Assembly: GCF_004114695.1 (NCBI RefSeq)
Contig: NZ_CP035310.1
Coordinates: forward strand, 558,001 to 622,000
Source of the DNA: Erythrobacter sp. HKB08
Lineage (GTDB): Bacteria > Pseudomonadota > Alphaproteobacteria > Sphingomonadales > Sphingomonadaceae
Direction: 5' to 3'
Length of the DNA stretch: 64,000 bases
Both the position numbers and the translations under genes were made by a program. This document shows positions 1-7,830 of this stretch, in pieces. Below the pieces are notes generated by a model that was not told the DNA's origin, ran no database searches, and saw only the letters and a program-made list of their open reading frames with translations. Within the stretch, counting starts at the first letter, position 1. Each line of letters opens with the position of its first letter.

Positions 1-312
1 CACCGTATCCTTGCCCGAGGACTGGACATGCAGGATCGCGCGCTGGACGACACGCTGGAAACCGGCGGTCGGCTGCGGATCGGAATCGTCCTCGGTCTTG
101 AGCGACTGGTATTCCTGGTCGAGATACTGGCGCACCACGTCGCCGAGCTCGCCCGTGTCGACCCCGCAAGCGTCCATCACCTGCACCGCGTCCTCATCCT
201 CGATCAGGGCGAGCAGCAGGTGTTCGAGCGTCGCATATTCATGGCGCCGGTCCGAAGCATGGGTCAGCGCCGTGTGGAGAGTCTTCTCGAGGTTCTGGGC
301 AAAGCTGGGCAT
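1..312 (-). CDS. clpA: ATP-dependent Clp protease ATP-binding subunit ClpA (N-terminal part)
   Basis: ClpA is the AAA+ unfoldase that feeds substrates, including ClpS-delivered N-end-rule proteins, to ClpP in the cytoplasm. Only the first 104 codons lie in the window; the gene runs off the left edge. The ATG at 310-312 opens with MPSFAQNLEKTLHTAL, followed by EYATLEHLLLALIED, the hallmark of the Clp N-terminal double repeat domain. Both AAA+ modules would lie outside. A DUF1192 gene on the same strand ends 140 bases upstream, so the gene probably has its own promoter in 313-452, where a CtrA-like box is present. Confidence 0.93.
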   Translation of the reverse strand, partial: MPSFAQNLEKTLHTALTHASDRRHEYATLEHLLLALIEDEDAVQVMDACGVDTGELGDVVRQYLDQEYQSLKTEDDSDPQPTAGFQRVVQRAILHVQSSGKDTV

Positions 313-370
313 TCAACAGTCTTTCGTCGATGGAGACGGATATCCCCTGAACAGGGAGGATGAGAATTCG

Positions 371-389
371 TGGTTAACATGGCCTAAAC
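371..389 (-). promoter_or_regulatory. possible CtrA box upstream of clpA
   Basis: Read on the minus strand this is TTTA-N7-TTAACC, one mismatch from the alphaproteobacterial CtrA consensus TTAA-N7-TTAAC. It lies about 60-75 bases before the clpA start, in the only gene-free stretch upstream of it. CtrA boxes are short and can occur by chance, so this is a weak call. Confidence 0.3.
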
Positions 390-452
390 GGCCCGCACAC
401 GAAGCATTGCTATCGATATAGGAACGGGCCGGCTGATTTCGACCCCGCCCCT

Positions 453-656
453 TCACGATGATGGCTTCCCGAACAGGGCATCGGCGGCCGCGCGGTGGGC
501 GGAGGCCTTGTCGCGATGCGATTTGACCCGCTCGATCTCGGCTTCGAGCAGGGCGATGCGCTCGTCCAGCTCGTCCTGCGAATAGGGGCCGAGGTCCTCG
601 CCTGCGAGCTTGCTCGCGGCATCGCCCTTGGGGCGCGGGAGGTCGTCGAGATCCAT
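453..656 (-). CDS. DUF1192 family small protein
   Basis: A 67-residue protein beginning MDLDDLPRPKGDAASKLAGE. It matches the DUF1192 family, whose members are short and of unknown function. The C-terminal half (DELDERIALLEAEIERVKSH) is a strongly charged helix with heptad-like leucine/isoleucine spacing, probably a short coiled coil. The reading frame is open further upstream to 797, but the ATG at 654-656 gives the family's normal length and start. The next gene downstream on this strand is clpA; the gene upstream is divergent. Confidence 0.8.
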   Translation of the reverse strand: MDLDDLPRPKGDAASKLAGEDLGPYSQDELDERIALLEAEIERVKSHRDKASAHRAAADALFGKPSS

Positions 657-771
657 CGCCGACAAGTCTCGCCGGAACAGGCGCTTGCTGTCAATCGATC
701 CCGCGTCTATTTCGGCGCATTCGTGCGGCCGCTGTCGCGCGTTCGCAACAAAGCTGCGCATTGGGGGCATG

Positions 772-1782
772 ATGGCGCACGAATTACCGACAACCATGAA
801 AGCCGCGCTGTTCGACCAGCCGGGCGATGCCGACGCGCTTGCGCTCGGCGAAGCGGAAGTGCCGATGCCGCGCGCGGGCGAGGTGCTGATCCGCGTCGCC
901 TATGCGGGGGTCAACCGGCCCGATGTGATCCAGCGGCAGGGCCACTATCCCGCACCGCCCGGTGCCTCCCCGATCCTCGGGCTCGAAGTCGCAGGCGAGA
1001 TCGTCGCGCTGGGCGAGGGTGTCGATCGCGAGTGGCTCGGCCAGGTCGTCTGTGCGCTGACGCCGGGCGGGGGCTATGCCGAGTTCTGCCGCACTCCGGT
1101 CGAACATTGCCTGCCGGTCGGCGATGCCTTGCCGCTCGACCATGCCGCGGCAATTCCCGAGACCCTGTTCACCGTGTGGCACAATGTCTTCCAGCGCGGC
1201 CACGCGCGCGAGGGCGAGCGCCTGCTGGTCCACGGCGGCACCAGCGGTATCGGGACCATGGCGATCATGCTCGGCAAGGCCTTCGGGCTCGAGGTTTTCG
1301 TCACCTGCGGCAGCGCGGAAAAATGCACTGCGGCGGAAAATTTCGGCGCCGATCATGCGATCAATTACCGCGAGGCCGATTTCGTCGAGCAGGTCAGGGA
1401 ACTGACCGGCGGCGAAGGCGTGCATGTCGTGCTCGACATGGTGTCCGGCGATTATGTCGCGCGCAATCTGAAATGCCTCGCCGAAGACGGTCGCCACGTG
1501 ACGATCGCGGTGCTCGGCGGGATGAAAGCCGAACTCAACATGGCCTTTATCATGAGCCGCCGCCTGACGCTGACCGGCTCGACGCTCAGGCCGCGCAGCG
1601 ATGCATTCAAGTCGCTGCTATGCGCCGAGATCGAGCAGAACGCCTGGCCGCTGTTTCTCGACGGCGAGATCTGCCCGGTGATGGACCGCACCTTCCCGCT
1701 CGCCGATGCGGCGCAGGCGCACCGGCGGATGGAGCAGGGCGAGCACATCGGGAAGATCGTGCTCGAGGTCGCAGCGGGCTGA
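772..1782 (+). CDS. NAD(P)H-quinone oxidoreductase, zinc-independent MDR family
   Basis: A 336-residue medium-chain dehydrogenase/reductase of the quinone oxidoreductase branch (QOR/TP53I3-like), expected to reduce quinones or enones with NADPH in the cytoplasm. The GroES-like N-terminal half carries AYAGVNRPDVIQRQGHYPAP, where the catalytic-zinc cysteine of alcohol dehydrogenases is replaced by an asparagine. The Rossmann half contains LLVHGGTSGIGTMAIMLGKA, the family's cofactor-binding signature. The start is taken at the second ATG of an ATGATG pair (769/772) because a GGGGG run sits five bases before it; 796 is a third possibility. The true substrate cannot be told from sequence. Confidence 0.87.
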   Translation: MAHELPTTMKAALFDQPGDADALALGEAEVPMPRAGEVLIRVAYAGVNRPDVIQRQGHYPAPPGASPILGLEVAGEIVALGEGVDREWLGQVVCALTPGGGYAEFCRTPVEHCLPVGDALPLDHAAAIPETLFTVWHNVFQRGHAREGERLLVHGGTSGIGTMAIMLGKAFGLEVFVTCGSAEKCTAAENFGADHAINYREADFVEQVRELTGGEGVHVVLDMVSGDYVARNLKCLAEDGRHVTIAVLGGMKAELNMAFIMSRRLTLTGSTLRPRSDAFKSLLCAEIEQNAWPLFLDGEICPVMDRTFPLADAAQAHRRMEQGEHIGKIVLEVAAG

Positions 1783-1843
1783 CCTCGCGCAGCTCTCGCG
1801 CCGCTTGAGAGACTGACCCCAAACTGTCGCGAATTCGCTGAAT

Positions 1844-1872
1844 CGTCACCGAAATGTGACGAGCGCGTCACA
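1844..1872. promoter_or_regulatory. array of three alternating GTCAC/GTGAC half-sites
   Basis: CGTCAC-N6-GTGACG is followed at once by TGTGAC-N6-GTCACA, sharing the middle arm, so three half-sites sit at regular spacing. The element lies 50-80 bases before the LpxH-like gene, in its only upstream gap, and looks like a dimer-binding operator. The binding protein is unknown. Confidence 0.4.
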
Positions 1873-1923
1873 CGTGCCTGTCATAGGCTCGGGGCAAATC
1901 GGTTGCTTCGAAGGGGTCCCGCC

Positions 1924-2844
1924 ATGACCGATATGCCGTTCCCGCCCATTCCCGGTTTCCCGGCCGGCGACAATGTCGCGGACTTTCCCGCGCCCAAGCC
2001 GAAGGTCCCGGAAAAGACCATCGGTGAGCGCCGCCGCTTCCGCACGATATGGATCAGCGACATCCATCTCGGCACCAAGGGGTGCAATGCCGAGCTGCTG
2101 ATCGACTTCCTCGACCATACCGATAGCGAGACGATGTATCTCGTCGGCGACATTATCGACGGCTGGCGCCTGAAGAAGAAGTTCTACTGGCCGCCGGAAC
2201 ACAACGACATCGTCTGGCGCATCCTCAAGCGTGCGCGGCGCGGTACGCGGATCGTCTTCATTCCTGGCAATCACGACGAGATGGTGCGGCCCTTTTCCGG
2301 CATGAATTTCGGCGGCGTGGAGATCATGCGCGCTGCGTTCCACGACACCGCCGATGGCCGCCGCCTGATGGTGCTGCATGGCGACGAGTTCGACACAATC
2401 ATGCTCGCGCACCGCTGGCTCGCCTTCGTCGGCGACGCGCTTTACCACCTGATGATGAAGCTGAACGGCTGGGTCGCGCGGGTGCGCACCATGCTGGGCC
2501 TGCCCTACTGGTCGATCTCCAAGGCGGCCAAGCACAAGGTCAAGAACGCGGTCGAGTTCATCTCGAAATACGAGGAAGTGGTCGCCCGTGCCGCTGGCGA
2601 GCGCGGCGTCGATGGCGTGGTCTGCGGCCACATCCACACTGCCGAAATCCGCGAGTTCGAGCATGAGGGCAGGCGGGTCGAGTATTTCAACGACGGCGAC
2701 TGGGTCGAAGGCTGCAACGCGCTGGTCGAGCATTTCGACGGGACGATGGAGCTGCTCCACTGGCCCGACGAGATGGCGAAGCGCGAAGCTGTGCCGGAGG
2801 CTGCCGAGCCAGGCGAAGTCGCAACCGAGCTGGAGGCGGCATGA
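1924..2844 (+). CDS. UDP-2,3-diacylglucosamine diphosphatase-like metallophosphoesterase
   Basis: A 306-residue calcineurin-like phosphoesterase. All blocks for a two-metal centre are present: SDIHLG at residues 45-50, GDIIDG at 75-80, GNHDE at 115-119, LHGDEFD near 150 and GHIHTAE near 240. It belongs to the LpxH-like group found in many alphaproteobacteria, and a lipid or nucleotide-lipid diphosphate is the expected substrate; whether it is the lipid A enzyme is an inference. The ATG at 1924 is chosen because AAGGGG lies seven bases upstream. It overlaps the following glycosyltransferase by four bases (ATGA), so the two are translationally coupled and probably act on the same envelope lipid. 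Confidence 0.85.
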   Translation: MTDMPFPPIPGFPAGDNVADFPAPKPKVPEKTIGERRRFRTIWISDIHLGTKGCNAELLIDFLDHTDSETMYLVGDIIDGWRLKKKFYWPPEHNDIVWRILKRARRGTRIVFIPGNHDEMVRPFSGMNFGGVEIMRAAFHDTADGRRLMVLHGDEFDTIMLAHRWLAFVGDALYHLMMKLNGWVARVRTMLGLPYWSISKAAKHKVKNAVEFISKYEEVVARAAGERGVDGVVCGHIHTAEIREFEHEGRRVEYFNDGDWVEGCNALVEHFDGTMELLHWPDEMAKREAVPEAAEPGEVATELEAA

Positions 2845-3923
2845 ACCGGATGACCCGCTTTGGCGCCGGCGACGTGTCGACCCACTCGCCCTTTCCGCAT
2901 CGCATTGCGATCGTCAGCGATGCCTGGCTTCCGCAGATGAACGGCGTCGTGCGTACGCTGGCGACGACCTGCGACATCCTGCGCGAGTGGGGGCACGAGG
3001 TGACGGTAATCTCGCCCGACCGGTTCCGCTCGATGCCGTGTCCCACCTATCCGGAAATCCGCTTGGCTCTTGCGCCGCCGGGGGCCGTGGCACGCCAGCT
3101 TGCTGAAGCCCGGCCGGACGCGGTCCATATCGCGACCGAGGGTCCGCTCGGGCTCGCGGCGCGACGCTATTGCGTTGGGCAGGGGGTACCGTTCACGACC
3201 GCCTATCACACCCAGTTCCCCGACTATGTCGCCAAGCGCACCGGCATCTCGCCCGAAGTGTTCTGGCGCTATATCCGCTGGTTTCACAAGCCGGCCGAGC
3301 GGGTCATGGTCGCGACCGAAAGCATCCGCAGCGAATTGCGCGAGCACGGCCTTGAGAACCTGCATCACTGGAGCCGCGGGGTCGATCTCGAGTGCTTCAC
3401 GCCCGATGCGCCGCTTCCTCCCGAGTATGCGACCCTGCCGCGCCCGATCATGCTCTATGTCGGACGCATTGCGGTCGAGAAGAATATCGAGGCATTCCTC
3501 TCTTGCGGTTACCCCGGCAGCAAGGTGGTGGTCGGCGATGGTCCGGCGCGCGCCGAACTCGAAGCTCGCTTCCCAGAGGCCCGTTTCCTCGGCAAGCGCA
3601 TGGGCCGCGACCTCGCCGGATGTTACGCCGGTGCGGATGTCTTCGTTTTCCCGAGCAGGACCGACACTTTCGGCCTCGTCATGATCGAGGCGCTTGCCTG
3701 CGGCACGCCCGTCGCTGCATTCCCGGTCGCGGGGCCGGTCGATATCGTCACCGAGCCGACCGGAGCCTTGTCCGAAAACCTCGACCGCGCGATTGCCGCC
3801 GCCATCTTCTGCGACAGCGACGACTGCGCCGCCTTTGGCAGCACCTTCAGCTGGGAAGCGGCGACGAGGCAGTTCCTCGCCGGCCTCGTCTCGCTGGAGG
3901 AAGAAGCGCTGGCAGCCGCCTGA
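2841..3923 (+). CDS. GT-B glycosyltransferase, family 4 (MgtA/SqdX-like)
   Basis: A 360-residue GT-B transferase. The N-terminal acceptor half begins HRIAIVSDAWLPQMNGVVRT, typical of the alpha-mannosyltransferase/sulfoquinovosyl transferase-like group that modifies diacylglycerol lipids. The C-terminal donor half contains LYVGRIAVEKNIEAF and, near residues 270-295, FPSRTDTFGLVMIEALACG, with the E-x7-E-type nucleotide-sugar binding pattern. There is no signal peptide, so it is likely a cytoplasmic, membrane-associated enzyme. It overlaps the phosphoesterase gene before it, and this pairing suggests glycolipid synthesis or remodelling. Donor and acceptor are not deducible. Confidence 0.85.
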   Translation: MNRMTRFGAGDVSTHSPFPHRIAIVSDAWLPQMNGVVRTLATTCDILREWGHEVTVISPDRFRSMPCPTYPEIRLALAPPGAVARQLAEARPDAVHIATEGPLGLAARRYCVGQGVPFTTAYHTQFPDYVAKRTGISPEVFWRYIRWFHKPAERVMVATESIRSELREHGLENLHHWSRGVDLECFTPDAPLPPEYATLPRPIMLYVGRIAVEKNIEAFLSCGYPGSKVVVGDGPARAELEARFPEARFLGKRMGRDLAGCYAGADVFVFPSRTDTFGLVMIEALACGTPVAAFPVAGPVDIVTEPTGALSENLDRAIAAAIFCDSDDCAAFGSTFSWEAATRQFLAGLVSLEEEALAAA

Positions 3924-4583
3924 TCAATAGGCGGGTAGCGCCTCGTCCATCGGCTGGCCGTATTCCGCCGCGTCGGCATCGGGATCGCTCATCGGTTCCG
4001 CACTGCTCGGGGCAATGGTCGTTTCCGAGTAGCTTTCCTCGTAATCGTAGCTCGGGCCCGAAGCGAAGCTCGGCATGCCGAAGGCCATGTTGCCGATCTC
4101 GTCGGTCAGCTGCACGGCGATGGCGACGCTGTTGATCGAATGGCCGAGTTCGCGCGCAGCGATATGCGCGCCGCCGCCATTGCCATAGGCGTCTGCCCAG
4201 TCGCGCAGGTCCTCTTCGAGCGAATCCTCGACCTTGTCTTCCGCGACGTATTTTTCCTCGCCGTCCATGAACACCGGGATCGCCGGCACGTCTACTGCCG
4301 CCGCGATGCGGCTGTTCTCGCCTTCGCCGGTGACGGTGAAGAGGATGGTCGCATCCTCCCAATCGCCATGCGCAGGGATGGTGAAGAGCACCTGCCCGGG
4401 GCCAGGCGTGCTGCGTTCCACGCGCTTGAGCGATAGCAGGCCGCTCATCTGGTTGGCGTCGATCTTGTTGAGTGCGGCTTCGACGTCGGCGGCATTGCCC
4501 GCGACATCGACCGTGAAGTCCGTTCCATCGCCGCATCCGGCCAGCGCCAATGCGGGAAGAATCACCATTCCCTTGCGAATCAT
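3924..4583 (-). CDS. uncharacterised lipoprotein
   Basis: A 219-residue protein with a lipoprotein signal: a positively charged start (MIRKG), a short hydrophobic stretch and the lipobox LALAGC, giving Cys17 as the predicted lipidated residue. The mature part is acidic, rich in Asp, Glu and Ser, with a low-complexity tail ending near QPMDEALPAY. I recognise no domain. The frame is open up to 4640, but the ATG at 4581-4583 is preceded by a strong GGGAGGGG ribosome-binding site and gives the lipobox its correct position. That ribosome-binding site lies in a hairpin (separate entry). It converges on the glycosyltransferase gene with no gap. Confidence 0.75.
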   Translation of the reverse strand: MIRKGMVILPALALAGCGDGTDFTVDVAGNAADVEAALNKIDANQMSGLLSLKRVERSTPGPGQVLFTIPAHGDWEDATILFTVTGEGENSRIAAAVDVPAIPVFMDGEEKYVAEDKVEDSLEEDLRDWADAYGNGGGAHIAARELGHSINSVAIAVQLTDEIGNMAFGMPSFASGPSYDYEESYSETTIAPSSAEPMSDPDADAAEYGQPMDEALPAY

Positions 4584-4590
4584 TTTGCGT

Positions 4591-4615
4591 CCCCTCCCAA
4601 AAGAAGTCTGGGAGG
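4591..4615 (-). promoter_or_regulatory. leader hairpin that would cover the lipoprotein's ribosome-binding site
   Basis: CCTCCCA (4593-4599) and TGGGAGG (4609-4615) form a perfect seven-pair stem with a nine-base loop. In the minus-strand transcript one arm is the Shine-Dalgarno run, ending seven bases before the start codon. The upstream DNA (about 4616-4655) is strikingly AT-rich for this genome and probably holds the promoter. Confidence 0.5.
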
Positions 4616-4787
4616 CGGAATAAATATAAAAGCAAAACAAAGTTTTAAGTCGGGCAGGTAGGGCGGGCGAAGGTGGAAGTGCTTGCCCCCTCGGCCCGCT
4701 TGGCCTAGATCAGCCTCGCAACGGCCGCTCCGAAAGGGGCGGCCCTTCTATTTTCAGGTCCCGGAACGAGCCGGGCGGAGAAACGAA

Positions 4788-5498
4788 ATGGCAGACCAAC
4801 CCAAACCGCTCATGCCGCATGCGACCGCCACCTGGCTGGTCGACAACACCGGCCTCAGCTTCGAACAGATCGCCGAATTCTGCGGCCTGCACATCCTCGA
4901 AGTGCAGGCGATGGCGGACGATCTTGCCGGCAGCAAATACACCGGCCGCGACCCGCTGCACTCGGGCGAACTGACGCAGGAAGAAATCGACAAGGGCCAG
5001 GCGGATTCGTCCTACGTCCTCAAGATGCAGAAGGCCCCGGTCGAAGTGAAGCGGACCAAGGGCCCGCGTTATACGCCGGTTTCCAAGCGCCAGGACAAGC
5101 CGGACGGCATCGCCTGGATCCTGCGCAACCACCCGGAAGTGTCGGACGCGCAGATTTCCAAGCTGATCGGCACCACGCGCAACACGATCACCGCGATCCG
5201 CGAGCGTAGCCACTGGAACATCCAGAACATCCAGCCCAAGGATCCGGTCACGCTCGGCCTGTGCTCGCAGCGCGAGCTCGATGCCGTCGTCGCCAAGGCG
5301 GCCAAGAAGGCCGGGATTACCGACGCGGCTCCCGACGGCGAAGCAGCAACCAGCGACAAGGATCGCCTGATCGAGGAACTGCGCGCCGAACGCGATGCGA
5401 GCGAGAAGGCTGCCGCCGAAGCCGCGCAGGAAGCCGAAGCCGCTGCATGGCTCGAAGCCAAGCGCGCTGGCGAAGCTGCCGAGGGCGAGGGCGAATAA
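4788..5498 (+). CDS. trcR: cell-cycle transcriptional regulator TrcR (DUF1013 family)
   Basis: A 236-residue protein of the DUF1013 family, annotated in alphaproteobacteria as the cell-cycle regulator TrcR. It starts MADQPKPLMPHATATWLVDN. The N-terminal half holds an HTH-like segment (NTGLSFEQIAEFCGLHILEV). A second block around residues 100-145 (ISKLIGTTRNTITAIRERSH) is another helix-turn-helix-like stretch. The C-terminus is a long Ala/Glu-rich helix, likely a coiled coil. The ATG at 4788 follows a CGGAG ribosome-binding site; the open frame before it (from 4683) lacks family features. A clear terminator follows. Confidence 0.88.
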   Translation: MADQPKPLMPHATATWLVDNTGLSFEQIAEFCGLHILEVQAMADDLAGSKYTGRDPLHSGELTQEEIDKGQADSSYVLKMQKAPVEVKRTKGPRYTPVSKRQDKPDGIAWILRNHPEVSDAQISKLIGTTRNTITAIRERSHWNIQNIQPKDPVTLGLCSQRELDAVVAKAAKKAGITDAAPDGEAATSDKDRLIEELRAERDASEKAAAEAAQEAEAAAWLEAKRAGEAAEGEGE

Positions 5499-5540
5499 GC
5501 CTCGAGAGAAGCCGCAAGGTTTCGAAACAAAACGCGAAAC

Positions 5541-5571
5541 AGGCGCTCCGGAGCGATCCGGGGCGCCTTTT
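5541..5571 (+). terminator. rho-independent terminator after trcR
   Basis: AGGCGCTCC pairs with GGGGCGCCT (5541-5549 with 5560-5568, one G-T pair), followed by TTTT starting inside the arm. It lies 43 bases after the trcR stop and before the acyl-CoA ligase gene. Confidence 0.75.
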
Positions 5572-5609
5572 CGCTTGCGCGCAGGTGATCGCTCCTGCAT
5601 CTAACTTAC

Positions 5610-7274
5610 ATGGATGTCAGTAAGGTCGCCTATCACCATCCCAAGCCCTGGGACATGCCCATCGCCAAGCTGTCGGTGCCCGACATGTTCGCCCGCAGCG
5701 TCGCCGCATCGCCCGATGCACCGCTCGCGGAATTCATGGGCCGCACTTTCAGCTACCGGCAAATCCATGCGCAGGCGCGCCATTTCGCCGCCGCGCTGCA
5801 GGCGATGGGGTACAAGAAGGGCGACCGCATCGGCCTCTTCCTGCCCAATGTCCCGGCCTATATCGCCGCTTATTACGGCGCGATGATCGCCGGTGCGACG
5901 GTGGTCAATTTCTCGCCGCTCTATTCGGTCGACGAACTCGCCCATCAGGTCGAGGATTCGGGCACGCAGCTGCTCGTCACGCTCGATGTCGCATCGCTGT
6001 TGCCGACCGCGCTGGAAGTGCTGGAGAAGTCCTCGCTCGAGCGGCTGGTGGTCACGCGCCTGTCCGAAGCCCTCCCGACGGTAAAGGGGGTTGCGCTGAG
6101 GCTGCTGGGCCGCAAGCAACTCGCCCCGATCCCCAAGCGCGACGACGTCCTGCGCTGGGCGGACATCGTGACCCATGGCGAGCCGCTGAAAATCTCCATC
6201 GATCCCGAAGCCGATATCGCGCTGCTGCAATATACCGGAGGCACCACCGGGACGCCCAAGGGTGCGATGCTGAGCCATGCAAACCTCACTGCCAATGCGC
6301 AGCAGGTCGACGGCCTCGACCCGTTCGAGGACCGCGACGTAATCCTCGGCGTGCTGCCGTTCTTCCACGTTTTCGCCAATACCTGCGTGCTCAACCGCAC
6401 GGTCCTGAAGCGCGGATGCATTTCGATGCTGCCGCGCTTCGACGCGAAGGATGCGCTCAAGACGATCGACCGCGTGAAGCCGACCAGCTTCCCCGGCGTT
6501 CCGACGATGTACCAGGCGCTGCTCGACCACGAGCGGATCGGGAAGACCGATTTCTCCTCGCTCAAGGTCTGCATCTCGGGCGGCGCGGCCCTGTCCGCAC
6601 CGACGCGCGAGAACTTCGAGGCGGTTTCCGGCGCGCGCGTGGTCGAAGGCTATGGCCTGACCGAAAGCAGCGGCGTCGTGTCTGCCAATCCCTATGTCGG
6701 CGCGCGCCAGCCCGGCACCATCGGGCAGGTCCTGCCCGGCACGCTGGTGCGCCTGCTCGACAAGGAAGATCCGACCAGGCCCGCGCCTGATGGCGAGCCG
6801 GGCGAGCTGATCGTCAACGGCCCCCAGGTCATGCAGGGCTACTGGAACCGGCCCGAGGCCGACAAGGATGTCTTTGTCGAACTCGACGGGGAGCGCTGGC
6901 TGCGCACCGGCGATATCGCGGTGATCGGCGAGGACGGCTTCATCCAGATCGTCGATCGCAGCAAGGACATGATCTCGGTCGGCGGGTTCAAGGTCTTCCC
7001 GAGCCAGGTCGAGAACGTGCTGGTCGACCATCCGGCGGTGAAGGAAGCGCTCGTGATCGGTATGCCCGAGGATTACCGCGGCGAGGTGCCGCGCGCCTTC
7101 GTGACGCTGAACGAAGGCAGCGAGATCGCCGCGCAGGACATCGCCAAGTGGCTCAACGAACGCATCGGCAAGCACCAGCGGGTCGACAAGGTCGTCATCC
7201 GCGAAGAGCTGCCGAAGACGATGATCGGCAAACTCGACCGCAAGGCCCTGCGCGCCGAAGTCATCGACGACTGA
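5610..7274 (+). CDS. fadD: long-chain fatty acid--CoA ligase
   Basis: A 554-residue AMP-forming acyl-CoA synthetase that activates fatty acids to acyl-CoA for degradation or lipid synthesis. Motifs in order are YTGGTTGTPKGAMLSHANLT (P-loop-like A3, near residues 209-228), EGYGLTESSGV (A5), GERWLRTGDIAVI (A7), DRSKDMISVGGFKVFPSQVE (A8 hinge) and a C-terminal PKTMIGKLDRKALR with the catalytic lysine. Length is normal for FadD. The ATG at 5610 fits the family start (MDVSKVAYHHPKPWD), though no strong ribosome-binding site is visible. Chain-length preference cannot be read from sequence. Confidence 0.9.
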   Translation: MDVSKVAYHHPKPWDMPIAKLSVPDMFARSVAASPDAPLAEFMGRTFSYRQIHAQARHFAAALQAMGYKKGDRIGLFLPNVPAYIAAYYGAMIAGATVVNFSPLYSVDELAHQVEDSGTQLLVTLDVASLLPTALEVLEKSSLERLVVTRLSEALPTVKGVALRLLGRKQLAPIPKRDDVLRWADIVTHGEPLKISIDPEADIALLQYTGGTTGTPKGAMLSHANLTANAQQVDGLDPFEDRDVILGVLPFFHVFANTCVLNRTVLKRGCISMLPRFDAKDALKTIDRVKPTSFPGVPTMYQALLDHERIGKTDFSSLKVCISGGAALSAPTRENFEAVSGARVVEGYGLTESSGVVSANPYVGARQPGTIGQVLPGTLVRLLDKEDPTRPAPDGEPGELIVNGPQVMQGYWNRPEADKDVFVELDGERWLRTGDIAVIGEDGFIQIVDRSKDMISVGGFKVFPSQVENVLVDHPAVKEALVIGMPEDYRGEVPRAFVTLNEGSEIAAQDIAKWLNERIGKHQRVDKVVIREELPKTMIGKLDRKALRAEVIDD

Positions 7275-7305
7275 TCGCTACCGGAAGGCAGGCGCGCAAG
7301 AAAAT

Positions 7306-7331
7306 GGGCGCCGTCCTCGCGAACGGCGCCC
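7306..7331. terminator. intrinsic terminator between fadD and the bactofilin gene
   Basis: GGGCGCCGT (7306-7314) and ACGGCGCCC (7323-7331) form a perfect nine-pair stem with an eight-base loop. On the minus strand it is followed by ATTTTCTT, so it best serves the bactofilin transcript; the convergent fadD transcript may also use it. Confidence 0.8.
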
Positions 7332-7353
7332 CTCTCCCACCTGTGAATTTCGT

Positions 7354-7830
7354 TTAGCCCGCGAGCGAGAGTTTCGGCTCGCCGTCGTCGCCGTCCTTCG
7401 GCGCGCCGTCCTTGCGTGTGACCGGCGACTGGGCCGGCGTATCGCTGCCGGGAACGCGGTGCGTGAAACGGCCTTCGACTTCTGCGCCTTGCTCGATGGT
7501 GAGCGTGTCGTAATGCACGTCGCCCTCGATCTTGGCCGAACGCAGCACGACGAGGTCGCGTGCGGTGATCGAACCGCGGACCGTGCCCGCCATGCGCGCG
7601 CTTTCCGCCTTGACCGCACCCTGGATCACGCTGACTTCGCCCTGCACGAGCGATGCGCATTCGATGTCGCCCTCGATCTTGCCGTCGACATGCAGCTCCG
7701 TGGTGGCGCTGACGTTGCCGGTGATGGTGACGTCGGTTCCGATGACCGAGAAAGTGCCGCTGTTGTTCGCCATCGGCTTAGGCACCGGCCTGCTTGGCCG
7801 AGCCTGCTGCTCGGACTTCTTTGAGAACAT
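7354..7830 (-). CDS. bactofilin (polymer-forming cytoskeletal protein)
   Basis: A 158-residue bactofilin (DUF583). These proteins polymerise without nucleotide into filaments that scaffold cell-wall enzymes. The central region from about residue 25 to 120 shows repeating short beta-strand units with regularly spaced Gly and Val/Ile (VIGTDVTITGNVSATTELHV and following), the right-handed beta-helix of the family. Both tails are Pro/Ser/Lys-rich and probably disordered. The start overlaps the last 53 bases of the upstream M23 peptidase gene. That coupling is common for bactofilins and points to a scaffold-hydrolase pair shaping peptidoglycan. Confidence 0.93.
   Translation of the reverse strand: MFSKKSEQQARPSRPVPKPMANNSGTFSVIGTDVTITGNVSATTELHVDGKIEGDIECASLVQGEVSVIQGAVKAESARMAGTVRGSITARDLVVLRSAKIEGDVHYDTLTIEQGAEVEGRFTHRVPGSDTPAQSPVTRKDGAPKDGDDGEPKLSLAG

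Noticed and set aside
1855-1872. TGTGA...TCACA as a CRP/FNR-type site
   Set aside because: The half-sites are eight bases apart, not the six of the CRP consensus; kept only as an unidentified operator.
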